From Collinsella sp. An2 (GTDB lineage Bacteria; Actinomycetota; Coriobacteriia; Coriobacteriales; Coriobacteriaceae): DNA of 64,000 nt. The DNA lies in assembly GCF_002160065.1 (NCBI RefSeq), contig NZ_NFJW01000003.1, forward strand, positions 62,001 through 126,000, read 5' to 3'. This document shows positions 1 through 8,468 of this stretch, one piece after another. The first letter of the stretch is position 1, and the number at the start of each line of letters is the position of its first letter. A program made the translations under genes and the position numbers. The notes below the pieces were generated by a model. It did not search any database. It worked only from the letters and a program-made list of their open reading frames with translations, and was not told the origin of the DNA.

Positions 1-669
1 AGTCGCTATCATGCCTTTGACGTTTACGACCACACCGCCCACGTTCTTGCGGAAGCGGGCTCGGTTGCGCTGCGCGGCGAGGATGCAGCCCCCTGTGCTC
101 CCTCCGCTGCGCTCATGTGGGCGGCGCTGCTCCATGACATTGGAAAGCCGGGCACGTTTACGCTTGATCAGGACGGCAATGGACACTTTTACGGGCATCC
201 CGAGCGTGGGTGCGCGATGGCGAAGCGCATCATGCACCGGCTGGCACTTCCCGCCGACCTCGTACGCGATGCCTGCCTGCTTATTCGCTTCCACGATCGT
301 CCGCTTCGGCCTCGTCGCACAGACTTGCTGCATATGCTCAATCTGCTTTCACGGGGCGGGGCGGATGCTCCGCGACTCGTCGAGCTGCTTTTTGACCTCA
401 AACGCGCCGACACGCTCGGCAAGGCTCCGTCGTGCTTCTACTATGTACAGGATATCGAGGCCATGCGGCTCCAGACGCGCGAGCTCGTCGCGGCCGGTGA
501 GGCGTATGACAACCGGACGCTCGCTTTGGGAGGGCGCGACATCATTGCTTCCGGCGTGGCACCCGGACCTCGCGTGGGCGAGTTGCTCACCTCGGCGCTC
601 GATGCCGTAATGGACGGCAAGGCGACAAACGACACCGCGTCTCTGCTGGCATATCTCGGCCTCGGGTGA
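1..669 (+). CDS. cca: CCA tRNA nucleotidyltransferase, C-terminal HD domain (5' truncated)
   Basis: The reading frame is open from the first base and ends at a TGA at 667-669, so only the last 222 residues are present. The fragment starts with a YHAFDVYDHTAHVL segment and continues with LLHDIGKPGTF and HFYGHPERG. These are the metal-binding HD-domain motifs found in CCA-adding enzymes of the bacterial poly(A) polymerase-like class. The full enzyme adds or repairs the 3' CCA of tRNAs, and the HD domain gives phosphohydrolase activity in some members. The nucleotidyltransferase head lies upstream of the window, so assignment to CCA enzyme rather than another HD phosphohydrolase rests on the HD motif style and the spacing to the GHPE motif. 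No terminator is obvious before the next gene. Confidence 0.8.
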   Translation, partial: SRYHAFDVYDHTAHVLAEAGSVALRGEDAAPCAPSAALMWAALLHDIGKPGTFTLDQDGNGHFYGHPERGCAMAKRIMHRLALPADLVRDACLLIRFHDRPLRPRRTDLLHMLNLLSRGGADAPRLVELLFDLKRADTLGKAPSCFYYVQDIEAMRLQTRELVAAGEAYDNRTLALGGRDIIASGVAPGPRVGELLTSALDAVMDGKATNDTASLLAYLGLG

Positions 670-784
670 TCGTATTTGACGCGCACGTTGGCGGCTGTCG
701 ATTGCCCGGCGCAGCCTGCCGTCGCGCGCTTGTAACATTGCGTGCGAATCGCCGTATATGTGCGCTCCTGTGGTATCCTCTCCC

Positions 785-817
785 TTCGTAACACTTTTTG
801 AGTGATTCGTAACACTT
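785..817 (+). promoter_or_regulatory. 12 bp direct repeat, 21 bp period, upstream of the importer operon
   Basis: TTCGTAACACTT occurs at 785-796 and again, identical, at 806-817. The 21 bp period equals two helical turns and puts both copies on one face of the DNA. The pair lies directly upstream of the ribosome-binding site of the substrate-binding protein gene. It is a candidate operator controlling the importer. The regulator is unknown. Confidence 0.45.
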
Positions 818-830
818 GGGGAGGACGAAC

Positions 831-2471
831 GTGGAACTCACGCGTAGGGCATTCGCTGGAGCGGGACTGAGCATGTTGGGTGCAGCCCTCGCAGGTGGGC
901 TTGCGGGCTGCTCGAACGCATCGACGTCCGCAGGGTCTGGGGCGGGTGCGTCGGCGGAGGGCTCCACGACGCAGGTGGTCGTTGCCATGAATGCGGGGAG
1001 CGAGCCTGCTGCGGGCTTCGACCCACTTATCGCCTGGGGCTGCGGCGAGCACGTCCACGAGCCGCTCATCCAGTCCACGCTTATCACGACCGACGAGCAC
1101 CTGGAGTTTGTCAACGACCTTGCCACAAGCTATTCGTGCAGCGATGACGGCCTTGTCTGGACGTTCAACCTTCGCGATGACGTGCGCTTTTCGGATGGCG
1201 AGCCCCTGACGGCAGAGGACGTCACCTTCACGGTGAATTCGATTATCGCCAACCCTGCGTCCGAGGCCGACCTTTCGATGGTGGACGAGGCCGTGGCGCT
1301 GGATGATACGACCGTTGAGCTTCACCTTAACAAGCCGTTCAACGCGCTGCTCTATACCCTGGCGGTGCTGGGGATCGTGCCGGCGCATGCCTACGGCGCC
1401 AACTACGGCGAGCATCCCATCGGTTCGGGCAGGTATCTGTTGGAGCGGTGGGACCGCGGCCAGCAGGCGATCTTTACCGCCAATCCCGACTACTATGGCG
1501 AGGCTCCCATCATGGAGCGCGTCGTGGTGGTCTTTATGGAAGAGGATGCCGCCCTGGCTGCCGTCGCAGCCGGACAGGTGGATATCGCCTTCACCTACGC
1601 GACCCATGCTGGACAGTCCTATCCCGGCTACGAGTTGGTGAACTACGCGACGGTCGATTCGCGTGGCATCTCGCTGCCGTGCGTGCCTTCGGGCGGTCAG
1701 AAGACGGTCGAGGGGGATACGGTCTACGAGGTGGGCAACGACGTCACCTGCGAAAATGCGGTTCGCCGTGCCATCAACATGGCGATCGATCGAGATAGCA
1801 TGATTGACGGCGTGCTGTCGGGTTTTGGAAAGCCGGCCTATAGCGTGAGTGATGGCATGCCCTGGTCGAGCGATGACATGCGCGTCGATTTCGACCGCGA
1901 TGCCGCCCGGTCGCTGCTCGACGAGGCCGGATGGAGCGAGTCCGACGACGGCATCCGCCAGAAGGATGGCGTGCGCGCCTCGTTTGAGGTGTGGTACGCG
2001 TCGGACGATTCCGTGCGCCAGGCCATGGCAAACGAGCTTTCCAACCAGCTTGCCGACATCGGTATTGAAGCGCAGCCGCGGGGAGGCAGCTGGGACGAGA
2101 TCTATCCCAACCAATACCGTCAGCCCGTGCTGTGGGGATGGGGGTCGAATTCTCCTATCGAGCTCTATGCGCTCAACTACTCAACGGGTTGGGGAAACTA
2201 CGCGGGATATGAGAGCGAGCGGATTGACGGACATCTTGATGACGCGCTCGCCCGCCCGGATGTGGCCTCGTCATATGACGACTGGAAACTCGCCCAGTGG
2301 GATGGCGTCGACGGGTTTGCTCCCCAGGGAGCCGCAAGCTGGGCATGGATTGCCAACGTCGACCATCTGTACTTCAAGCGTGAGGGCTTGGACGTGGCTG
2401 CGCAGAAGCCTCATCCGCACGGCCACGGCTGGTCGCTTGTGAACAACGTCGACCGCTGGAGCTGGTCGTAG
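831..2471 (+). CDS. ABC importer substrate-binding lipoprotein (SBP family 5, nickel/peptide type)
   Basis: This 546-residue extracytoplasmic solute-binding protein belongs to the dipeptide/nickel class (SBP_bac_5). The N terminus has a twin-arginine-like TRRAF motif, a hydrophobic stretch and the lipobox LAGC with Cys27, so it is probably a membrane-anchored lipoprotein, possibly Tat-exported. Typical family features include the early EHVHEPL region, the VWTFNLRDDVRFSDGEPLTAED segment and a C-terminal WGWGSNSPIELY block. GTG at 831 is preferred over an in-frame TTG at 816, because GGGGAGG at 818-824 gives a 6 base spacing and the TTG overlaps the direct-repeat operator. It is the first gene of a five-gene operon whose next ATG follows its stop directly. 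The ligand (nickel, other metal chelate or peptide) cannot be read from sequence alone. Confidence 0.85.
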   Translation: MELTRRAFAGAGLSMLGAALAGGLAGCSNASTSAGSGAGASAEGSTTQVVVAMNAGSEPAAGFDPLIAWGCGEHVHEPLIQSTLITTDEHLEFVNDLATSYSCSDDGLVWTFNLRDDVRFSDGEPLTAEDVTFTVNSIIANPASEADLSMVDEAVALDDTTVELHLNKPFNALLYTLAVLGIVPAHAYGANYGEHPIGSGRYLLERWDRGQQAIFTANPDYYGEAPIMERVVVVFMEEDAALAAVAAGQVDIAFTYATHAGQSYPGYELVNYATVDSRGISLPCVPSGGQKTVEGDTVYEVGNDVTCENAVRRAINMAIDRDSMIDGVLSGFGKPAYSVSDGMPWSSDDMRVDFDRDAARSLLDEAGWSESDDGIRQKDGVRASFEVWYASDDSVRQAMANELSNQLADIGIEAQPRGGSWDEIYPNQYRQPVLWGWGSNSPIELYALNYSTGWGNYAGYESERIDGHLDDALARPDVASSYDDWKLAQWDGVDGFAPQGAASWAWIANVDHLYFKREGLDVAAQKPHPHGHGWSLVNNVDRWSWS

Positions 2472-3542
2472 ATGCGCCCGATGGGAAAGGGTTCATCGAA
2501 CACGTCGGACACGGACGCCGCGAAGACGGGCCGGGCGCTTCGACGTTTGCCGCATTTGAGGGTGCCCTGGGCGGTGCGAACCGTTGTGCGCTTTGCGCTG
2601 CTCATGCTTGCCGTGAGCTTCCTCACGTTCCTGCTTGTGGGACTTTCGCCGATCGACCCGGTGCAGGCCAACGTGGGGCAGGCTGCCTATGCGACCATGA
2701 GCCCCGAGCGGCGTGCGCTTCTGGCTCAATATTGGGGCTCGGACCAGGGAGTTCTGGTTCGGTACATCTCGTGGCTTTCGCATGCGCTCTGCGGGGACCT
2801 GGGCGATAGCCTGCGCTTCAACGCTCCCGTTATCGAGGTCGTGGGTGAGCGCTTGGCCAACTCCGCGGTGCTGCTAGCAACGTCGTGGCTGCTCTCGGGT
2901 GTGATTGGCTGCGCGCTTGGGGTCGTCGCCGGCGTGAAGCGCGACAGCGTGGTCGATCGCGTAATTCGGGGATACTGCTACGTGCTGTCGGCAACGCCGA
3001 CGTTTTGGCTTGCTCTTTTGGCGCTCATGGTGTTTGCCGTCTGGCTTGGATGGTTTCCCCTGGGGTTTTCGGCGCCCATCGGCTCGACTGGAGACGTGAG
3101 CATGGGCACAAGGCTCTACCATGCGGCGCTTCCGGCGTTGGTGCTTTCGCTTACGGGTGTGGCAAACATCGCGCTGCATACGCGTGAGAAGACCGTCGAC
3201 GTCATGGGCAGCGATTACGTTAGATTTGCCCGAACGCGCGGCGAGTCGACGTGGACCTGCGTCCGGCGCCATGGGCTGCGGAACCTCGTGCTGCCGGCGC
3301 TGACGCTTGAGTGCGCTCAAATCGGCGAGATCGTAGGCGGATCGATTCTGGTGGAGCAGGTGTTTTCCTATCCGGGGCTTGGCCAGGCGGCGGTAACGGC
3401 GGGCCTGGGTGGCGACGCTCCGCTGCTGGTGGGCATTGCCCTGGCGACGGCCGCGCTGGTGTTTGTGGGCAATTTGGTGGCGAACCTCCTGTACGGAGCG
3501 ATCGACCCACGCATGAAGGGGGTGGCTGCCCATGTGGAGTGA
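2472..3542 (+). CDS. ABC importer permease 1 (NikB/DppB/OppB family)
   Basis: This 356-residue inner-membrane permease starts with the ATG immediately after the stop codon of the binding protein. After a hydrophilic N terminus of about 30 residues come a first membrane segment (about 37-58) and a cluster of membrane segments in the C-terminal half. The cytoplasmic coupling helix is visible as SDYVRFARTRGESTWTCV near residue 248, the EAA-type loop that contacts the ATPases. The N-terminal region resembles other OppB/DppB/NikB proteins (LTFLLVGLSPIDPV). It pairs with the next gene to form the heterodimeric channel. The reading frames overlap by 11 bases, consistent with coupled translation. Confidence 0.88.
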   Translation: MRPMGKGSSNTSDTDAAKTGRALRRLPHLRVPWAVRTVVRFALLMLAVSFLTFLLVGLSPIDPVQANVGQAAYATMSPERRALLAQYWGSDQGVLVRYISWLSHALCGDLGDSLRFNAPVIEVVGERLANSAVLLATSWLLSGVIGCALGVVAGVKRDSVVDRVIRGYCYVLSATPTFWLALLALMVFAVWLGWFPLGFSAPIGSTGDVSMGTRLYHAALPALVLSLTGVANIALHTREKTVDVMGSDYVRFARTRGESTWTCVRRHGLRNLVLPALTLECAQIGEIVGGSILVEQVFSYPGLGQAAVTAGLGGDAPLLVGIALATAALVFVGNLVANLLYGAIDPRMKGVAAHVE

Positions 3543-4455
3543 GCGCGCGACGGCGGACGGCGGCGCTGCCGTAGAGCGCGTCTCGCCGGCGCCTGCAGCG
3601 GGTAGCGTCACATACCACGAGCCCGAGCATCGTGGCGAATGGGGAGGGCGGCGCATGTTGCTTGCAGTATGTTTAGCAACTGCGGTGCTGCTGGCTGCCG
3701 TGGTCATTGCGGGTCGCGTGCTCGAACCCGCGGCGACCGTCACCGATTTTTCTGCCCGCAATCTATCGCCCACGCTCGCGCATCCGTTTGGCACCGACTG
3801 GATGGGCCGCGACATGTTTGCCCGAACGCTGGCGGGGCTTTCGACGTCGGTGTTGGTGGGCCTGGGGGCAGCGGCGGTCTCGTCGGTGCTCGCCATCGCG
3901 TTGGCGGTGTTGGCGGCGCTTGGCGGGCGCCGCGTAGATGCGGTAATCGGATGGCTTATCGATGTGGTCATGGGGATTCCCCACCTTGTGCTGCTCATTC
4001 TTATCAGCTACGCCCTGGGGCGTGGCGCCCTTGGCGTGTCGGTGGGTATTGCGGTGACGCATTGGCCAAGTCTGGCCCGCGTGCTGCGCGCTGAGCTTTT
4101 GCAGCTGCGCGAAGAGCCATATATCGCTTGCTCGCGAGCGCTCGGCATCTCGCGGGCGCGCATGGTGACCCGCCATCTGGTGCCTCACATTCTGCCTCAG
4201 TACCTTGTGGGACTCGTGCTGCTGTTTCCCCATGCGATTCTCCACGAGGCGTCCATCACGTTTTTGGGGTTCGGGCTTCCGCCGGAGCAGCCGGCGATCG
4301 GCGTGATCCTGTCCGAGGCCATGACGTACCTCACCTCGGGCGCATGGTGGCTTGCGGTGTTTCCGGGTCTGGCGTTGCTGGCTGTCGTATTGTTGTTTGA
4401 TCGCGTCGGGGCGTCCTTGCGGCGCTTGGTGACACCCGAGGAGGTCCAGGCGTGA
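3532..4455 (+). CDS. ABC importer permease 2 (NikC/DppC/OppC family)
   Basis: This 307-residue permease is the partner of the upstream gene. It has a hydrophilic N terminus, a first membrane helix at about residues 40-60, then the DppC/NikC hallmark HPFGTDWMGRDMFAR in the periplasmic loop. Four to five further helices and an EAA-loop motif (EPYIACSRALGISRARMVTRH, about 195-216) follow. The C terminus has the common FLGFGLPPEQPAIG block. The ATG at 3532 overlaps the end of the preceding permease by 11 bases, and the GTG of the next gene overlaps its stop by four bases. It forms the membrane pore of the importer with permease 1. Confidence 0.88.
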   Translation: MWSERATADGGAAVERVSPAPAAGSVTYHEPEHRGEWGGRRMLLAVCLATAVLLAAVVIAGRVLEPAATVTDFSARNLSPTLAHPFGTDWMGRDMFARTLAGLSTSVLVGLGAAAVSSVLAIALAVLAALGGRRVDAVIGWLIDVVMGIPHLVLLILISYALGRGALGVSVGIAVTHWPSLARVLRAELLQLREEPYIACSRALGISRARMVTRHLVPHILPQYLVGLVLLFPHAILHEASITFLGFGLPPEQPAIGVILSEAMTYLTSGAWWLAVFPGLALLAVVLLFDRVGASLRRLVTPEEVQA

Positions 4456-5543
4456 GTGCGCAAGCTATGAAGGAGACGCTGGCCGTGGATGTGCGCGAGG
4501 CGCAGGGCAATGCGGGGTCGACGTGCGGTGCCGCTCCAGCTGCGGCCCCGATCCCCGGACGCCACCATGGCCACGACCACGCTGCGGCATCGCTTCATCC
4601 GGGTGGCCACCACCTCCTGAGGGTGGAAGGACTCAACGTGTCCTTTCGCATGTACGATCCCGGTGAGCCGTTCTTTCGCGCGCGTCGTATCGAGCGCCCC
4701 GTTATTCGCGATCTGTCGGTCTCGGTGCATGCGGGCGAGGTCATGGCGGTCGTCGGGGCAAGCGGCTCGGGAAAGACGCTGCTCGCCGACGCCATCCTGG
4801 GGCTCTATGAGCGCAACGTGCGCGTAAGCGGTCGCATTCTGTTCGAGGGCAAGCTGTGTGGGCCCCGCGAGTTGGCCGACCTGCGTGGCCACGGCATATC
4901 CCTTGTTCCGCAGAGCGTGAACAACCTTGATTCGCTCATGCGGGTGGGGAAGCAGATCGTTGGTTCGTGTGGGAGAGGTCCCTCTGGACGGAGGCGTCGC
5001 GCGGCACGACGTGAGCGCATGCTCAAGCTCTTTGCTCAGTATCGCCTTGCCCCCGAGGTCGCAGATAAGTATCCTCACGAGCTTTCGGGAGGTATGGCGC
5101 GCCGGGTGTTGCTTGCCTGTGCGCTGTTGGATGACCCTCGCCTCATCGTGGCCGACGAGCCCACGCCTGGCCTCGATCTTGAGCTGGCGGTACGAGCCCT
5201 CGATGACCTGCGTTCCTTCGCAGACGCCGGCGGTGGGGTCCTGTTGATTACCCACGATATCGAGCTTGCTCTGAGGGTTGCCGACAGAATTGCCGTCTTC
5301 CGGGACGGAACGGTTGTCGAAGAGGCGCCCGCAGCAGCTTTCGAGGATCCCTCACAGCTGCGCGACCCGTACACGCGGGCACTTTGGCACGCGATGCCTG
5401 GCCATGGTTTTGACGCTGTCGCCTTTGACGATGCAGGACCTTTCGACGCCGTGCCTCAAAGAGAGGGAAGCGACGGTGCCGACGCGAAGCTCTCGCACCG
5501 GCCAGTCAAGGCGGACCACGACACGATAGGGGGCAACGCATGA
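4452..5543 (+). CDS. ABC importer ATPase 1 with His-rich N-terminal extension (NikD/DppD family)
   Basis: This 363-residue cytoplasmic ATPase begins at a GTG overlapping the preceding stop (GTGA). The nucleotide-binding domain has Walker A GASGSGKT (about 102-109), a Q-loop in SLVPQSVNNLDSLM, signature LSGGMARR (about 211) and Walker B LIVADEPT (about 231), followed by a TPGLD D-loop and ITHD switch. Unlike standard NikD/DppD it carries about 55 extra residues in front. These include a histidine-dense stretch, HHGHDHAAASLHPGGHH, near residues 39-55, of the kind used to chelate nickel or zinc in metal-handling proteins. The C terminus is also extended by about 50 residues. It energises the importer together with ATPase 2. 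Confidence 0.87.
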   Translation: MSAQAMKETLAVDVREAQGNAGSTCGAAPAAAPIPGRHHGHDHAAASLHPGGHHLLRVEGLNVSFRMYDPGEPFFRARRIERPVIRDLSVSVHAGEVMAVVGASGSGKTLLADAILGLYERNVRVSGRILFEGKLCGPRELADLRGHGISLVPQSVNNLDSLMRVGKQIVGSCGRGPSGRRRRAARRERMLKLFAQYRLAPEVADKYPHELSGGMARRVLLACALLDDPRLIVADEPTPGLDLELAVRALDDLRSFADAGGGVLLITHDIELALRVADRIAVFRDGTVVEEAPAAAFEDPSQLRDPYTRALWHAMPGHGFDAVAFDDAGPFDAVPQREGSDGADAKLSHRPVKADHDTIGGNA

Positions 5544-6199
5544 GTCTGGAGGCGCATGGCATCAGCTTCTCCTATGTGCCGGGGCAGCCGCTCTTTACCG
5601 AGTTCAACTTGGTCGTGAACGCGGGGGAGCGCGTCGCGCTCGAGGCGCCCTCGGGCGCGGGCAAGACCACGCTCTGCCGTCTGCTCGCGGGGTATCTTGA
5701 ACCCCAGGATGGATCAATCGCTGTGGATGGGGTATCGCTGAACAGCCTTTTCCGCCGCAATCGCCTTGGGAATCGCTCCGCAAGACGGCTCGCGCCGCTT
5801 CCGGTCCAGCTTGTCTGGCAGCATCCGGAGCAGGCGGTCGATCCGCTCATGCGCATGGGGGCGACGCTTGTCGAGGGCCTTCCATCGCAGCAGGGGCTCG
5901 ATGAGGCGCGAGCTTCTGGTCTGTTGGAGCGCTTCGGCATCCGCGAGGAATGGCTTTCGCGGCTGCCGCACGAGCTCTCCGGTGGCGAACTCATGCGCTT
6001 CTGCATCGTCCGTGCGCTCTTATCGCGTCCGCGCTATCTCATATGCGACGAGATGACCGCCATGCTCGATGCGATTACGCAGGCGCGCGTGTGGCAAGAG
6101 GTCATTGGGGTGGCAGAAGAGCAGGGGATGGGACTCGTGGTGGTCTCACATTCTCCCGAGCTTCTCAACCGCGTGGCCACGCGACGCGTCCGGCTGTAG
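5540..6199 (+). CDS. ABC importer ATPase 2 (NikE/DppF family)
   Basis: This 219-residue ATPase is the last gene of the importer operon. Its ATG overlaps the stop of ATPase 1 in an ATGA. Walker A is APSGAGKTTLC (about 36-46), the signature is LSGGELMRF (about 147) and Walker B is YLICDEMTAMLD, followed by VVSHS. It lacks the oligopeptide-binding C-terminal extension usual in DppD/DppF proteins and is therefore short, more like NikE. The conserved Glu of Walker B is present and the signature motif is canonical. It should heterodimerise with ATPase 1. Confidence 0.85.
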   Translation: MSLEAHGISFSYVPGQPLFTEFNLVVNAGERVALEAPSGAGKTTLCRLLAGYLEPQDGSIAVDGVSLNSLFRRNRLGNRSARRLAPLPVQLVWQHPEQAVDPLMRMGATLVEGLPSQQGLDEARASGLLERFGIREEWLSRLPHELSGGELMRFCIVRALLSRPRYLICDEMTAMLDAITQARVWQEVIGVAEEQGMGLVVVSHSPELLNRVATRRVRL

Positions 6200-6365
6200 C
6201 CGCTCGCGCGCGACTTGGCGCTCGGAGCGGTTGAGTCCTGTCGGCTGCTTGTTCGTGTGTCCGTGTGGCATGGCGTTTGATGATGGGCGCTTGGGTCGTC
6301 TTCCGCTGGCATTCCTGCAGAAAAGTTGGGTACCATGCATCTAGACCCAACGCTAAGGAGCATGC

Positions 6366-7802
6366 ATGGCATCTCAGACCTGTACCCATATTCCTTCGTT
6401 TACTGGCGCGTTTCGCGAGAATCTCGATGCGCTTATCGCAACGCTTGAAGGCGGGGACAAGGAGCCTGACGGTAAAAAGATCGGCTTTGAGCTCGAGCGT
6501 ATCCTTGTCGACGGGCAGGGACATCCGGTGCCTTTCGAGGGTGAACGAGGTGTGGGCGCCCTGCTGCATGCGCTCGTCGACCTTCATCCCGACGCTGAGC
6601 CAAGCGTGATCGACGGACATCTGTTGGGGCTCTCCTATACGGTGGAGACCTCTTCGGAGCCCGTCTCTGCCAACATTTCGTTGGAGCCGGCGGCACAGCT
6701 GGAGATTTCTGCGGGCCCGGCTCACTCCGTCCACGCCCTGTATGAAGCCGTCGAGCAGTTCGATCGCGATGTCGCATGCGCGCTTGAGCGCATAGGGCTT
6801 TCCGCCACGTTGGTCGCTGTGGGATACGACCCCTTTGTGGAAAGCCCGCTCGAGCTTCCGCTGATTCCCAAGGAGCGCTACGCCGATATGGACGCCTATC
6901 TGTCCCGTCGGGGGCGCTATGCGCGCGATATGATGCGGTGCACCGCGTCTACGCAGGTATCTCTGGACTACGAGAGCGAAGACGACGCCAAGCGCATCTA
7001 TCGCATGGCTACGCTTCTGGGACCGGTTTTCGCCTTTCTGTTTGACAACGCCCCGGTTTTTCGAGGCAAGCCTGCCCCCGGTATGGTGCGGTCGCGCATT
7101 TGGCACCACGTCGATGTCGATCGGTGCGGCATCGTCCCAGGCGCGCTCGAAGGCCTGTCGTTTGAGGACTACATCCTGTGGGTGTCCTCGGTCAAGCCGA
7201 TTCTCTTTACCGACGAGCATCATGTGACCACGTCGACGGGCAATCGCTACACGCGCGACATCATGTCCGAGCGGCCGCTTACGCGCTCTGAGCTATTCCA
7301 TCTGCTGTCGATGGTCTTTCCCAACGTGCGCCTCAAAGGCTTTGTGGAGCTACGCGAGATGGACTCGCTGCCGCCTCGGCTTGCAGCGGCATGCACAAGC
7401 TTCACGGGGGCGCTGTTCTACGATAAGTGCCTCGAGGCAAAGTTGGCGGGCCGTCTGTCGACCTGGATGCCTCAAGGTTTTGAGGGTGTCGATGAGAACG
7501 ACGCGGTATCGGCGCGGCTTCATCTGGAGGAGCAAGGATGGGGCGCGCGGGTCTACGGCGTGCCGGTGACTGAGATGACGCAGGTGCTGGTGGATATCGC
7601 CCGCGAGAATATTGCCGATGGAGCCGGCTGCACGGGTGTGGGCGCGGGCGATGGTGCTTCAAGCCATGTGCCGGTGCTGCGTGACTCGGATGCCGCGCGC
7701 GACTTCGACCTTGAGGGAGTCGAAATGCTCGAGCATCTGTGGCGGTGGCGTCGCCTTCCGCGCGATGCCTCGGCGGAGATGCTGGCGAAGAGCCTGGAAT
7801 AA
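6366..7802 (+). CDS. gshA: glutamate-cysteine ligase (GCS2 / plant-like type)
   Basis: This 478-residue protein of the glutamate-cysteine ligase family 2 type makes gamma-glutamylcysteine from Glu and Cys with ATP. Recognisable features are GFELERILVD near residue 38, EPAAQLEISAGP (about 118) with the catalytic-site Glu/Gln pattern, the RGRYARDMMRCTASTQVSLDY region (about 182-202) and GLAPVFAFLF-like helices. AAGGAG at 6355-6360 is five bases before the ATG. It stands alone, with no glutathione synthetase gene beside it in this window. The product may therefore be gamma-glutamylcysteine itself, or the second enzyme is elsewhere. An EgtA-like role is possible but no other ergothioneine genes are visible. 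Confidence 0.82.
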   Translation: MASQTCTHIPSFTGAFRENLDALIATLEGGDKEPDGKKIGFELERILVDGQGHPVPFEGERGVGALLHALVDLHPDAEPSVIDGHLLGLSYTVETSSEPVSANISLEPAAQLEISAGPAHSVHALYEAVEQFDRDVACALERIGLSATLVAVGYDPFVESPLELPLIPKERYADMDAYLSRRGRYARDMMRCTASTQVSLDYESEDDAKRIYRMATLLGPVFAFLFDNAPVFRGKPAPGMVRSRIWHHVDVDRCGIVPGALEGLSFEDYILWVSSVKPILFTDEHHVTTSTGNRYTRDIMSERPLTRSELFHLLSMVFPNVRLKGFVELREMDSLPPRLAAACTSFTGALFYDKCLEAKLAGRLSTWMPQGFEGVDENDAVSARLHLEEQGWGARVYGVPVTEMTQVLVDIARENIADGAGCTGVGAGDGASSHVPVLRDSDAARDFDLEGVEMLEHLWRWRRLPRDASAEMLAKSLE

Positions 7803-7864
7803 CGGCCGTGCTATCGGGTGTCTTCATGAGATAGCCACAACTCGAAGATTCTTGAAATTCCCTC

Positions 7865-7894
7865 TTGCGCGGCCGCATGTGCTTCCCGTATTAT
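7865..7894 (+). promoter_or_regulatory. Candidate promoter for the first tRNA-Glu gene
   Basis: TTGCGC at 7865-7870 and TATTAT at 7889-7894 are separated by 18 bases and lie 36 bases upstream of the tRNA. The same TTGCGC hexamer is used by the tRNA-Gln promoter further on. Confidence 0.5.
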
Positions 7895-7930
7895 GCATAG
7901 CTGCAAGGAGGCACCGACCTCAATGCACAT

Positions 7931-8007
7931 GGCCCGTTCGTCTAGCGGTTTAGGACGCCGCCCTCTCAAGGCGGAGATCACCAGTTCGAATCTGGTACGG
8001 GCTACCA
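7931..8007 (+). tRNA. tRNA-Glu (CTC), copy 1
   Basis: The sequence folds as a cloverleaf. The acceptor is GGCCCGT with ACGGGCT, including a G-U pair at the end. The anticodon stem is CGCCC/GGCGG-like with loop CTCTCAA giving anticodon CTC. The T arm has loop TTCGAAT, and a discriminator A is followed by an encoded CCA. It decodes GAG. An identical copy lies at 8381-8457. Confidence 0.95.
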
Positions 8008-8019
8008 TCCGAGACTTTT

Positions 8020-8063
8020 CGAACTCCCGAGGGCTGTCGTCTTCGGGAGTTCGTTTCATTTTG
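8020..8063 (+). terminator. Rho-independent terminator after tRNA-Glu copy 1
   Basis: An 11 bp perfect stem (CGAACTCCCGA with TCGGGAGTTCG, 8020-8053) is followed by TTTCATTTT. Confidence 0.85.
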
Positions 8064-8237
8064 AGCAGGGTGGAACATGCGAGGTTGTCGTCGTCCGAGT
8101 CTATTACCATGCGATCCGCAAAGTTCTCCCTCGGCGTAGGGAAGGCCACAGCCTTGCACGCCTGTGTGAATCACAGGCGAACGTTTTGGGTGAACCGCAC
8201 GCTAACCGTATGGGTCTAATTTTTTTAAAATAGGGAC

Positions 8238-8266
8238 TTGCGCGAGAAACGGCTCTCACGTAATAT
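8238..8266 (+). promoter_or_regulatory. Promoter for tRNA-Gln/tRNA-Glu unit
   Basis: TTGCGC at 8238-8243 and TAATAT at 8261-8266 are 17 bases apart and lie 37 bases before the tRNA-Gln start, in an otherwise AT-rich stretch. Confidence 0.65.
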
Positions 8267-8303
8267 ACTTTCTTGCGCAAAGCGGCAATGCTTTGTGTGC
8301 CAG

Positions 8304-8377
8304 TGGGATGTCGTCTAATGGCAGGACAGCGGATTCTGGTTCCGTCAATGGGGGTTCGACTCCCTCCATCCCAGCCA
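8304..8377 (+). tRNA. tRNA-Gln (CTG)
   Basis: The acceptor stem TGGGATG/CATCCCA is perfect. The anticodon stem GCGGA/TCCGT encloses loop TTCTGGT with anticodon CTG. The T loop is TTCGACT-like, discriminator G precedes an encoded CCA. It reads CAG. It is three bases from the second tRNA-Glu and must be co-transcribed with it. Confidence 0.95.
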
Positions 8378-8380
8378 TGT

Positions 8381-8457
8381 GGCCCGTTCGTCTAGCGGTT
8401 TAGGACGCCGCCCTCTCAAGGCGGAGATCACCAGTTCGAATCTGGTACGGGCTACCA
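8381..8457 (+). tRNA. tRNA-Glu (CTC), copy 2
   Basis: It is base-for-base identical to the copy at 7931-8007, including the encoded CCA. It follows tRNA-Gln after a three-base gap. Its terminator has a different stem sequence from that of copy 1, so the duplication is limited to the tRNA gene itself. Confidence 0.95.
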
Positions 8458-8468
8458 TTGAGTTTATT

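Noticed and set aside
441-2114. Long minus-strand open frame of 557 codons opposite the substrate-binding protein gene
   Set aside because: It mirrors the codon structure of the real gene in GC-rich DNA, has no protein-family features and no ribosome-binding site.
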